DNA from: Azospirillum endophyticum
GTDB lineage: Bacteria; Pseudomonadota; Alphaproteobacteria; Azospirillales; Azospirillaceae
Direction: 5' to 3'
NCBI RefSeq assembly: GCF_016595245.1
Contig: NZ_JAENHM010000051.1
Location: 1-64,000 of the forward strand
DNA: 64,000 nt
Part shown: positions 8,873 to 16,338 of the stretch, one piece after another
Position numbering within the stretch: the stretch's first letter is position 1
How the letters are laid out: every line of letters begins with the position of its first letter
The notes under the pieces: model-generated
What the model was told of the DNA's origin: nothing
The model's input: the letters and a program-made list of their open reading frames with translations, nothing else
The model's database searches: none
Program-made: the position numbers and the translations under genes

Positions 8873-10192
8873 ATGGCAATGCGGGTTCTGACGGCGGCCG
8901 GCCAGGACCGCCTTGCGGAGATCGCCCGCCGCCAGGGCGTCAGCACCGACGCCGCGCAGTCCATGCTGACAGCACTTCTGAACGGCGGCGGCACCATGGC
9001 GCAGTTCAGCCATCCGGAGTTCGGTGGCTCGGGACAGTGGATGCAGGGCGGCATGACGATGGTCAGCGACCTGTTCAACAACGCGCTGAAGGCCACCGTC
9101 GACAATCTGTGCAACGACCTCGCCGGCCTGGTGCTGAACCCGCAGCAGGGCCTGTGGCAGGACGCCGCGGCGCCGGCAACCCCGTGGCAGCACCAGCAGC
9201 AGGGCCAGGGCGCCTCCCTCTCCTCCGGGATGAGCATGGGGTTCGGCGGCGGCAACTGGTGGCCGGCGGATCTCGGCATGCCGAACTCCAGCGGCTCGCA
9301 GAACGACCTGCGCTACGCCTATTTCGGCGGCACCAGCCGGCTGGCGGTCGAGGTCGCCGGGTCGCTGACCGTCTACGACACTGGCGACCACCAGATCTCC
9401 GGAGTCTCGCAGCAGCAGGGCAACGGCTGGACGCTGACCTTCACCAGCCAGTACGGCACCGTGCCGGTCTCCTCGCTGCGCGTCGTCGATGGCAACGGCA
9501 GCCAGCCCGATCCCCTTCCGGCACCGGCGCCCACCTTCACGTCGGCACCGCCCCCCGCGGCCCCGATCCCGACACCCGCCCCTGCATCGGTGCAGCCCGC
9601 CCCGGCCCCCGGCGGGCTGGAGGACAGCGTCTGGTCGTTCGGCCCGGCGGACGGTGCGCCGACCGGCACGCTCACCCTGGCGGCGGACGGCGTCATCGCC
9701 GGCGGCAACGACGCGCAGGCGCGCTTCTGGTCGGTCGAGGACGACGGCCTGACCTTCTACGATGCCGACGGCCGCACCGCCCTGCTGTTCCCCGCCGCCG
9801 CCGACGACGGGGTGCTGCGCGGCCACGCCCCGGCCGATCCGGCGCAGGCCTATGTCCTGCGCGCGCCGGCGACCCATCGGCCGGACCCCGCCGCCCCGAC
9901 CCCCGCCGCCGCGGCCGCACTGCCGGTGGACGTGACCGTCGGCGACTGGGTGCTGGAGGATGCCGGCGGGAACCGCCTGTCCGTCCTGCGCCTCCAGCCG
10001 GACGGACGGGTCGAGGGCGGCCGCGAGACCGAGGCCTCCTGGCGGACCAAGGACGACGGGATCGTCCTCCTGCACCGCAGCGGCCGGCCGACCGTGCGCT
10101 TCGAGCTGTTCCAGTACCGCGCCGGCCACTGGACGGTGGTCGGAGCTCCGCTCAACAACCCGTCGGCGCCGCTGTTCCTCAAGCAGGCCTGA
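8873..10192 (+). CDS. modular protein with SHOCT-like/SHPEFGG N-terminal domain and proline-rich linkers
   Basis: The first 85 or so residues (MRVLTAAGQDRLAEIA, SHPEFGGSGQWMQGGMTMV, a DLFNNALKATVDNLC helix) resemble a small conserved proteobacterial module often labelled SHOCT-domain protein. Then follow a Gln/Gly-rich stretch, a domain with YFGGTSRLAVEVAGSLTVYD and DGNGSQPDP, a linker rich in Ala and Pro near residues 225-260, and two similar beta-rich repeats: SVWSFGPADGAPTGTLTLAADG and DWVLEDAGGNRLSVLRLQPDG. No signal peptide is visible at the chosen start. I use the ATG at 8873; an ATG two codons on is equally possible. The open frame extends 75 bases further upstream without a ribosome site. 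Function is unknown; the linker and duplicated domains suggest a scaffold or binding protein. Confidence 0.7.
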   Translation: MAMRVLTAAGQDRLAEIARRQGVSTDAAQSMLTALLNGGGTMAQFSHPEFGGSGQWMQGGMTMVSDLFNNALKATVDNLCNDLAGLVLNPQQGLWQDAAAPATPWQHQQQGQGASLSSGMSMGFGGGNWWPADLGMPNSSGSQNDLRYAYFGGTSRLAVEVAGSLTVYDTGDHQISGVSQQQGNGWTLTFTSQYGTVPVSSLRVVDGNGSQPDPLPAPAPTFTSAPPPAAPIPTPAPASVQPAPAPGGLEDSVWSFGPADGAPTGTLTLAADGVIAGGNDAQARFWSVEDDGLTFYDADGRTALLFPAAADDGVLRGHAPADPAQAYVLRAPATHRPDPAAPTPAAAAALPVDVTVGDWVLEDAGGNRLSVLRLQPDGRVEGGRETEASWRTKDDGIVLLHRSGRPTVRFELFQYRAGHWTVVGAPLNNPSAPLFLKQA

Positions 10193-10198
10193 GCGCTC

Positions 10199-10312
10199 AG
10201 ACCTGCACGGTGAGGCTGCCGGCGGCCGGTGGGCCATGGCGATGATGGTGGCGGCGATCGCCGCGTCGTCGGGGTTCCGGGTGATCTCGTTCATGAAGGA
10301 GCGGTCCGGTAT
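10199..10312 (-). pseudogene. fragment of an EAL-domain (c-di-GMP phosphodiesterase) gene
   Basis: Read on the minus strand, this stretch gives DRSFMNEITRNPDDAAIAAT followed by IIAMAH, which matches the EAL-domain segment KIDRSF...DPDDAAIVxAIIAMAH. Both sides are lost: upstream the frame becomes RIP instead of LKI, and downstream the GLxVIAEGVE part is absent. About 32 residues survive. It sits at the edge of the accessory island, so island insertion or deletion may have removed the rest. Confidence 0.6.
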
Positions 10313-10339
10313 TCGCTCCTTTTCTGGACGCTCATGAAC
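10289..10339. terminator. nested inverted repeat / possible terminator
   Basis: An inner stem AGGAGCG (10297-10303) pairs with CGCTCCT (10314-10320) and is followed by TTTCT, like a rho-independent terminator for the plus strand. An outer stem GTTCATGA (10289-10296) pairs with TCATGAAC (10332-10339). It lies 97 bases after the modular gene and overlaps the start of the EAL fragment. Confidence 0.45.
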
Positions 10340-10382
10340 GGGAAAGCTGTAGTAGCGAGGAGCACCGATGCGGCCTCACCGT

Positions 10383-13076
10383 TTAGAAGCCGTATTTCAG
10401 CCGGCGCATCTCGAAGGCCGTCTTACCGCCTTCCAAGATCTCTTCGACCAATTCCCTCACCGGCCGGCTGTCAATGGAACCCATGTTTTCTGGCCTGATC
10501 CGGGCCTGACCCTCCTTATCCTTGCCCTCTCCCGAAGCCCCTAGGCCAAGGATCAGTTCGGCATCACCGAGAACCGGGATGTTGGCATTGTGCGTTGAAA
10601 ACACAAATTGCCGACGGCGCTTCTCGTCCCGCATGATTGGAACGACGCCTTCGGTGATGAAGCGGTTATCAAGATCATCCTCGGGTTGATCGACCACCAG
10701 GGGTGCTTCCGATTCTAGCAGCAGCAGGAGCAAAACCGCCGTCGCCTTCTGGCCGGTGGAAAGCTCTTCAAGCGACTGCCAGCTCGCCGGCTGATCTTCC
10801 GATGCGGTGTTCAGCTCGATCTTCGTTGTCGCTGTCAGCTCCAGCTCCTCGATCCGCATGAACAAATCAGGGGGGGCCTGTGCGATCCTGTCAGCAGCCC
10901 CCTGCGGCAGGTTGTAATGCTGGGTCAGGGCGTCCTTTCCTTCCCTGCACCGAGCCGCAAAATCCGGTAGAGACAGGTCCGTGCGTTCGCGCAGTCGCTC
11001 CAGAGCCGCAGTCAGATTGCCGCCGATTTCCTCTCTGATGAGCTTTTCCAGGGGATCCCGGTTGCCGGCATTGGCAACCTCAACCCGAACCCGCTCATTT
11101 AGCTTCTTGGAAACTTTCTTCGCCGCCTGTGCAATCCGACGATATTCCGCTGCTTTCGCATCCTCCCAGTCGGACAAAAGCTGACGGCGGTTGGCTTCAT
11201 TGGCTGCCAGATCACGTACGAGGCTGTCCCGGCGCTCGCGCAGGGGCCGCAGCTCTTCAATCTGTCGCCGAAGCTTGATGAACTCCGCCCCGTCTATGTT
11301 TGATTTCTGAAGGTCACGCAGCAATTCTTGATAATTAGCCTCAACGACTTTCTGCCGTTCTGTCCAGCACTGGCGCATCCCGGTAAGGTCTGCATCCGCT
11401 TCCTTCAGCGCAGCGCCAATCTCACCGGCCGCGGCCAAGAGCCGGCCGTTCAGGCGGGCGTAAATGCCCTCCGCCTCACTCAGTACATCGGCATTCGGAA
11501 GGCCATCCAGGGCCTTCGCCGCTACAAAGGCGGTATCGACCGGCAGGCTTTCAGTCAACGTACCGTGCAGGGTGCGGAACGGCACCAGCCTTTCGGTGAT
11601 AGAGTCAAGCAGCCGCTCTTCCTTCACAAGCTGACTCTTTTCCTTCAGCCGCTCTTCCAGGCCGGCTTCCTGAAACCGTTTCAGCGTTTCTTCCAGGCCG
11701 GGCAGCGCCGCCAGCCGGTCATCAATGGATTTGACCTCGCGCTTCACGTCGCCGATCCGGCTCCGCGATCGCTCCAGCTCAAGCCGCAGGTGGCTTTTCC
11801 GGCTGGCATGGGATGGCTCATTCTCAATGAACCGGTCCAGCAGCAGAGTCAGTTTCTCCCGGCTTTTCGTGAGTTCGGAAATCTCATGCTGACCAAAGAT
11901 TTCGACACCGGGCATGACATCCGACGGGCTGAGTGTCAGCACTGCGCCGGATTCATCCTTCACTACCGGCGGATTCGGAATCGTTCGCTCAATCGTGTAA
12001 CAGCGCAGCGAGGGCTTGTACGAGCGCACCAGCAGGGAAATCTTCGTCCCGCTCCGGAGGACTTGGCGGATCACGCCCTCATGAGCCTTGCGGGCATCGT
12101 CGCCTAGCGGATTAAGGTCGAGGACGTAACGCAGACTCTCGATCACGGTGGATTTGCCGGTCCCCCGCCCGCCGACCAGTACATTCAGATTCTCGTTGAA
12201 ATGAATGGCGGTGTCCCGTAGAAACCCTCCCTCCCAGGCCATAGCTACAAACTCTGCGTGAGATTCGGCCGGGGCATCGGTGTTCAGCCGGACCCGCGAC
12301 AACGGATCAAGGAAGGCCTGCCGCAGACCCTCAACCGAGATTTCCGACATCTTGATGAGGCAGCTTGCCCCCGGTTTGCGCAGATCTTCCGGGGAATTGA
12401 CATCCTGTGCATTGATAATTGCAATGGGGCGGTCCCGGCGGTGCGGAGCGTCCTTGTTTTCGAGGATGGCTTTAAGACTCTGCGGGGCATCGCCGACCGG
12501 ACCTGCAAGAGCGCAGGCTAGCAGGCCAGAGGATTTCCAGGCATTGATCCGGGTCTGGCCAGACAGCTTTTTCAGCAGTCCGCCGCCGTCCGCCGCTACA
12601 TGAGCCGCAATGCTGACAGCCCCCCACTCTTTTGCCTGAGAAAGCAGTTCCAGGCAGTCCAGCGTTCCGGTTGGCGAGACATCATCCAGATTGTGGATGC
12701 CACATTGCCCGATATACCGTTCCAGAACGCTGTCCTTATCCTGATTGAACAGGCAGAGAATATGCACCCCGTCCTTGGTGACAGCCTCGAAGCCGCAGAA
12801 GGCGAACAGGCCGGCTTCACGGGCCGCCTTCACGAGGCTGGCTGAGCCGTCCACCCGGTAATGGTCCGTCACACCAATGACCTTGATATCCTGGTCCTGG
12901 CAGGCGGCAATAATGGCCGCGTTGTAGGAGGCCTCGTCCTGGAAGGATGTGCTCTTATTCTGCCGGGCGAGATAAGCGAATGGGTTGACCTGCAAGGCGC
13001 AGCGATAGAAATTCGCCCCGTCTGGCAGCTTCGACGCCGCCTTCAGGCTTTCAGAGATAGTCAGGCACTCGCTCAT
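10383..13076 (-). CDS. PHP-domain ABC/SMC-type ATPase, TrlF-like
   Basis: An 897-residue protein. The N-terminal third is PHP-like (VIGVTDHYRV near residue 68, FCGFEAVTKDG, AAHV near residue 165), a fold normally used by metal-dependent phosphoesterases. Then comes an ABC/SMC ATPase: Walker A GGRGTGKST near residue 300, a long charged coiled-coil region of about 350 residues, the ABC signature LSTGQKA near 772, Walker B PLVVDQPEDDLDN near 795 and a FSTHNANIPVLGD switch region. This order fits TrlF-type ATPases, which I associate with mobile and defence loci. I choose the second Met (13076) because GGGGGGC precedes it. It stands alone, with an island of small genes upstream. A nucleic-acid processing or phage-defence role is an inference. 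Confidence 0.8.
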   Translation of the reverse strand: MSECLTISESLKAASKLPDGANFYRCALQVNPFAYLARQNKSTSFQDEASYNAAIIAACQDQDIKVIGVTDHYRVDGSASLVKAAREAGLFAFCGFEAVTKDGVHILCLFNQDKDSVLERYIGQCGIHNLDDVSPTGTLDCLELLSQAKEWGAVSIAAHVAADGGGLLKKLSGQTRINAWKSSGLLACALAGPVGDAPQSLKAILENKDAPHRRDRPIAIINAQDVNSPEDLRKPGASCLIKMSEISVEGLRQAFLDPLSRVRLNTDAPAESHAEFVAMAWEGGFLRDTAIHFNENLNVLVGGRGTGKSTVIESLRYVLDLNPLGDDARKAHEGVIRQVLRSGTKISLLVRSYKPSLRCYTIERTIPNPPVVKDESGAVLTLSPSDVMPGVEIFGQHEISELTKSREKLTLLLDRFIENEPSHASRKSHLRLELERSRSRIGDVKREVKSIDDRLAALPGLEETLKRFQEAGLEERLKEKSQLVKEERLLDSITERLVPFRTLHGTLTESLPVDTAFVAAKALDGLPNADVLSEAEGIYARLNGRLLAAAGEIGAALKEADADLTGMRQCWTERQKVVEANYQELLRDLQKSNIDGAEFIKLRRQIEELRPLRERRDSLVRDLAANEANRRQLLSDWEDAKAAEYRRIAQAAKKVSKKLNERVRVEVANAGNRDPLEKLIREEIGGNLTAALERLRERTDLSLPDFAARCREGKDALTQHYNLPQGAADRIAQAPPDLFMRIEELELTATTKIELNTASEDQPASWQSLEELSTGQKATAVLLLLLLESEAPLVVDQPEDDLDNRFITEGVVPIMRDEKRRRQFVFSTHNANIPVLGDAELILGLGASGEGKDKEGQARIRPENMGSIDSRPVRELVEEILEGGKTAFEMRRLKYGF

Positions 13077-13222
13077 ACTGCCCCCCTGCATAGTTCAGGC
13101 GACCAACGCCGTCTGCTGCCACTATTTCATCGCACTCAGTTTTTACACTTAGTAGAATTCTGAGGATTTTGAGCCATCGGTAGACGTCTCCTTTTTTGGA
13201 TACGCTAGATTGGTTGTAATAA

Positions 13223-13564
13223 CTATGCATACTTACGCGAAGCGTAACTGACAATTAAAGAAACAACAAAGCACGTCACAAATATGCTTAAACGGAAACC
13301 TGACACGTTCGTCATAGCCAGAAAATTCTCTGGGAGAAGCAACGTCGCCAACACAGGGTCTGCCTTTGACAATACATACCCGGAAAGGAATGCTGAAATT
13401 GCTCCAGCATATGTTGCAAACGTGGTCTTTTCCTTTTGATCGTATGGCGCTATAGCTATTCCAACGAGCCATCCGATTGCATTCCCAAGAGAAAAGATCG
13501 AAATATTTATAACCTTATCGGTAAGATCATTCCCAATTATAAAGCAAGATGAAATAACTAGCAT
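13223..13564 (-). CDS. small integral membrane protein of unknown function
   Basis: At least 113 residues with three to four hydrophobic segments (MLVISSCFIIG, ISIFSLGNAIGWLVGIAIA, TYAGAISAFLSGYVL, LSIFVTCFVVSLIVSYA). Base composition is clearly lower in GC than the flanking catabolic genes, suggesting transfer. The frame continues upstream of the first ATG with protein-like sequence (ERDERIARFIWEHEAACSYL) but no usual start codon. A strong AAAGGAG site precedes an ATG at 13636 that is in another frame. So the true gene may be longer and broken by a small indel, or the ATG at 13564 is used. I do not recognise the family. Confidence 0.5.
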   Translation of the reverse strand: MLVISSCFIIGNDLTDKVINISIFSLGNAIGWLVGIAIAPYDQKEKTTFATYAGAISAFLSGYVLSKADPVLATLLLPENFLAMTNVSGFRLSIFVTCFVVSLIVSYASRKYA

Positions 13565-13668
13565 TTCAAGTATTATAGCGGATAAATAGCTGCAAGCAGC
13601 TTCATGTTCCCAAATAAATCTAGCAATCCTCTCATCTCTTTCTCCTTTGATGGATGTTTAGCGATGGA

Positions 13669-14418
13669 TTACTGTACTTGTTCCAGGAACGTCCGCGCCC
13701 TTAAACGCACTCGATCGAGTTCTGCGCAAAGGTCCCATGCCACCTCCACCCCTTGAGGGAATTTCAGCGCTTCGTCGAACACTGCGTCAGGGAGGTCCAG
13801 GACTTGCTGGCACAGCTTCACCGCAAGGTCGACACCCGTGTCGGTCGCCAGCCAGTGTAGCTGCCAGAGGTCGGCATCGGCGTGGGACGAGAACATCAGC
13901 TCGTTGTCGATCTGGACGAAGCGGTGATCAGCAGTGAACAAGGTCCCTGGTGGTTCGTGCATATCACATAGGGAACCCAGCATTTCTCCGCGTGCCCAAT
14001 CTTCCGCGCCGAGCACGCTTGAGGCGCGCAGCGTCTCAACGACCGGGGCCTTGTTGAATTCTGCCCGCAATGCCTCGATTGGACAGTCCGGGCCGCACGC
14101 GCAGTGAGGGTGTTCGTCGAGGAACAGGATGGCGGAATGCACCTGCGAACTGCATCGTTCTGACCTGTAGGGTGGGCATCCCGAAGACAGCTCCACAAAG
14201 GTCGAACTTTGGCAGGAAATTCCAAGGGATTGGGCGACTATAGCGAAGGCGCGCTCCCGGGCGGCGTTTAAGGAGCCTCTGGGCTTCACCATCCAGCGCG
14301 TGCCCTCACGGTCGGTTCCGATCCAGATGCCGTGGCCACATCCTCGCGTCCAGTTCCAACCCACAGACGAAAGCAGGAGCGGAAGGTCACGAGCTTGCTT
14401 GCAGTCGCCGGATATCAC
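13669..14418 (-). CDS. HipA-like kinase-domain protein
   Basis: A 249-residue protein starting at GTG 14418, preceded by AGGAGG. RWMVKPRG places a Lys at about residue 45 as in HipA/PI-kinase-like ATP sites; SLNAARERAFAIVAQSLGI follows as the first helix; DHRFVQIDNELMF near 164-176 resembles the catalytic and metal-binding Asp/Asn segment of HipA_2-type proteins. An insertion with HPHCACGPDCP (residues 103-113) could hold zinc and is unusual. The ATG-less frame upstream of 14418 is open but unsupported. A small gene (14454-14666) lies just upstream on the same strand. HipA relatives are Ser/Thr kinases of toxin-antitoxin and regulatory systems; the assignment here rests on short motifs only. 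Confidence 0.55.
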   Translation of the reverse strand: MISGDCKQARDLPLLLSSVGWNWTRGCGHGIWIGTDREGTRWMVKPRGSLNAARERAFAIVAQSLGISCQSSTFVELSSGCPPYRSERCSSQVHSAILFLDEHPHCACGPDCPIEALRAEFNKAPVVETLRASSVLGAEDWARGEMLGSLCDMHEPPGTLFTADHRFVQIDNELMFSSHADADLWQLHWLATDTGVDLAVKLCQQVLDLPDAVFDEALKFPQGVEVAWDLCAELDRVRLRARTFLEQVQ

Positions 14419-14453
14419 GCTGCTCCTCCTTTTCTGATTAGGTAGTATCGTCC

Positions 14454-14666
14454 CTACTTGGAGCAACGCTGAGCAGCGATCCCCGGCGGAAGATTGAGCA
14501 CAAAGGCGATGACATCACTTTCCGCCCCGGTCACTGAGATGTCCCGAGGGCTTCGAACAACAATATTTAGAGCCGTATCAGGAGGCACGCAGGCCTTCAG
14601 CTTTTCATTTATCCATGAACTGCTTCTCCACCAAGGAAAAGCAAAGTGAACAGCGTATGGTGTCAT
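14454..14666 (-). CDS. small hypothetical protein upstream of the HipA-like gene
   Basis: A 70-residue frame (MTPYAVHFAFPWWRSSSW at the start) ending 35 bases before the GTG of the HipA-like gene. Protein-like sequence (GPTLSINEGS) continues upstream of the ATG without a standard start codon, so the N-terminus is uncertain or damaged. GAAGG precedes the ATG. Its position would suit a regulatory partner, but no family was recognised. Confidence 0.35.
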   Translation of the reverse strand: MTPYAVHFAFPWWRSSSWINEKLKACVPPDTALNIVVRSPRDISVTGAESDVIAFVLNLPPGIAAQRCSK

Positions 14667-14785
14667 TGAGCCTTCATTGATAGATAGCGTCGGGCCAATA
14701 CCTGCCTGGACATTTCATCGTCGGAACGGCGGTCGACCAAGCGGGGCCGACCGCTTCGGACTTTCTCTATTGAGACGATTACGCG

Positions 14786-15310
14786 CTAGATGCGCTCACA
14801 AGAAATTGACGTGAAATACAAACACGAACCAACGCATTTATTAAAATGAGTCCCACCCGATCTCCACGTATCTACTTTTTGTATTGAATTGGTGAAAGCA
14901 TAATCTTTTACGCTTTTATAGCCGTGCTTATTGCACCAATTTAGTGCAGTCACTTTTCCATGGTCGATCCCCAACTTTATGCAATTATCGTCATTTGCTA
15001 CACATACATCCAATGGTATATTCTGCTCCATGGGCATTTCCCATTTCTCGTGGGCTCTGATTGTAGCAAGCTCATTTGTAAGTCTATTCACTTCTACAAC
15101 TAAAATACTCTTTTCTTTATCATTTGTTGACTCTACGAAAGATTGCACTAAAAAGGCTGAAATGAGGAATACCAGAAATCCCAAGAAAATGACGAATGAC
15201 GTCAATGATTTAGCGCCCATCCCAAGATATATTGACGCTACTCCCGCAAAGTATATGCACACGCCCGCTATACCATATTGCGCCAATTCACTCAGATTAT
15301 TGTTGATCAT
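14786..15310 (-). CDS. hypothetical membrane protein with two helices and a Cys-containing tail
   Basis: A 174-residue protein with two hydrophobic segments near the N-terminus (IAGVCIYFAGVASIYLGM and FVIFLGFLVFLISAFLV), a charged helical part (DKEKSILVVEVNRLTNELA) and a C-terminal region with several Cys (DVCVANDDNC, NWCNKHGYK, KCVGSCLYF). The ATG at 15310 is chosen because GGAGAG lies 8 bases before it; the upstream extension overlaps the resolvase-like gene. Low GC and AT-rich codon use contrast strongly with the window. It is 13 bases downstream of the resolvase-like gene on the same strand and is probably cotranscribed. Family not recognised. Confidence 0.55.
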   Translation of the reverse strand: MINNNLSELAQYGIAGVCIYFAGVASIYLGMGAKSLTSFVIFLGFLVFLISAFLVQSFVESTNDKEKSILVVEVNRLTNELATIRAHEKWEMPMEQNIPLDVCVANDDNCIKLGIDHGKVTALNWCNKHGYKSVKDYAFTNSIQKVDTWRSGGTHFNKCVGSCLYFTSISCERI

Positions 15311-15323
15311 TATGATATCTCTC

Positions 15324-15923
15324 CTATTCAAGATCGGGGCGCATCTGCCGCGCCCAAGCATAGATAGTTGCCTTGTCCACGCCCCACCGTGAAGCAACCT
15401 CCGCAGCGCTGGTGCGGCGCGGGTCGCGTTCAAGAAGCTCCTTCACCGCCTGACGGCGATCAGCGTCTGACCGAGCTGACGGGCGACCAAGCTTGGCGCC
15501 GTGTTTCGCCTGTTCGGCCCGTGCGCGGCCGAATGCTTCTCGCTTCAGCGTCCGCTCAGCTTCCTCGACCAGCGCTGCGACATCGAGGCGTGGCGTGTCT
15601 GCGGTCAGGATCACCCCATTGATCGCATCACCCGCACGCCGGCCGGTGTCAAACAGCAGATCAAGCACCCCGCGAATGTCCAAAGCTGAGAAGCCCAGCC
15701 GGGCCAGCCCGGGCACCCACAGCACGGCGCCTTCCCTCAGATGGGCAAGGGCCTTAGTGCGTTTGGTCAGCATCCCGGCCGTCATCACCCGCGGGCGAAC
15801 TTCTGGCACAGGATCGACGTAGAGTAATCGCGCCTCTTCGATCCGCGGCAGCACCAGTGCACGCAACTCCTCATCAACAGGGCCTCGCTTGGTCAGACGA
15901 TAGTACGCGCGGTCAAAAGCCAT
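15324..15923 (-). CDS. serine-recombinase-like protein without the catalytic serine, HTH C-terminus
   Basis: A 199-residue protein organised like a resolvase/invertase: an N-terminal alpha/beta domain, LREGAVLWVPGLARLGFSA where active enzymes have a LDRLGRS segment, a long helix (LVEEAERTLKREAFGRARAE), KLGRPSA before a C-terminal helix-turn-helix (TSAAEVASRWGVDKATIYAW). At the N-terminus, YYRLTKRGP stands where YxRVS would carry the nucleophile, so Ser is replaced by Thr, and the later Arg is also changed. It is therefore probably a DNA-binding regulator rather than a recombinase. The start at 15923 begins the family-like sequence. A divergent gene starts 67 bases away. Confidence 0.6.
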   Translation of the reverse strand: MAFDRAYYRLTKRGPVDEELRALVLPRIEEARLLYVDPVPEVRPRVMTAGMLTKRTKALAHLREGAVLWVPGLARLGFSALDIRGVLDLLFDTGRRAGDAINGVILTADTPRLDVAALVEEAERTLKREAFGRARAEQAKHGAKLGRPSARSDADRRQAVKELLERDPRRTSAAEVASRWGVDKATIYAWARQMRPDLE

Positions 15924-15961
15924 TGGTATCTTACTGTCGCGAAACTCAATGCGCTTGCAGC

Positions 15962-15980
15962 GTATCACTGTTTTCGATAC
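15962..15980. promoter_or_regulatory. inverted repeat between divergent genes
   Basis: GTATC (15962-15966) and GATAC (15976-15980) form an inverted repeat with a 9-base spacer. A further GGTATC lies at 15925-15930. The position between the resolvase-like gene and the divergent gene makes it a plausible operator for the HTH protein. Confidence 0.35.
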
Positions 15981-15990
15981 GGTACAAGAA

Positions 15991-16287
15991 ATGGAACGAC
16001 TTGCGGCCGGAGCACGCACTGATAGGTATGCAAACCGTCCGGTCATCTACGAGAGGAGCCTGCCCTTGTCCACCGCGATCAGCAAGGCCGCCGCAGCAAC
16101 CGAGACCGTGCAGGAGCGTGTTGCGCGCGTCATGTACCGTCTTCAGCAGGATTTCAGTAGTCGCATCGTCAATGGCCACGGCGTCTACGCCGACCCGTCG
16201 CGGCAGCGTCAGGCACTGTCCTCCGTCATCTCGGAGTCGAACGCTGCACGCGACCTGATGAACGCCACCACATGGCTCGCAGATTGA
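15991..16287 (+). CDS. small hypothetical protein divergent from the resolvase-like gene
   Basis: A 98-residue, Ala- and Arg-rich protein (MERLAAGARTDRYANRP at the start, VQERVARVMYRLQQDFSSRI in the middle), predicted mostly helical and soluble, with no signal peptide. The frame is open from an ATG at 15949, but that start lies only 25 bases from the divergent gene and would cover the inverted repeat, so I prefer the ATG at 15991. No good ribosome site precedes either start. Family not recognised. Confidence 0.45.
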   Translation: MERLAAGARTDRYANRPVIYERSLPLSTAISKAAAATETVQERVARVMYRLQQDFSSRIVNGHGVYADPSRQRQALSSVISESNAARDLMNATTWLAD

Positions 16288-16338
16288 CCGTCTGCATAAC
16301 CCCCAATTTACCGTCCAGATAAAGGACTAAGGCGCAGC

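Noticed and set aside
9009..9030. SHPEFGG resembling an affinity-tag sequence
   Set aside because: It is part of a conserved natural module with matching context on both sides, not evidence of engineered DNA.
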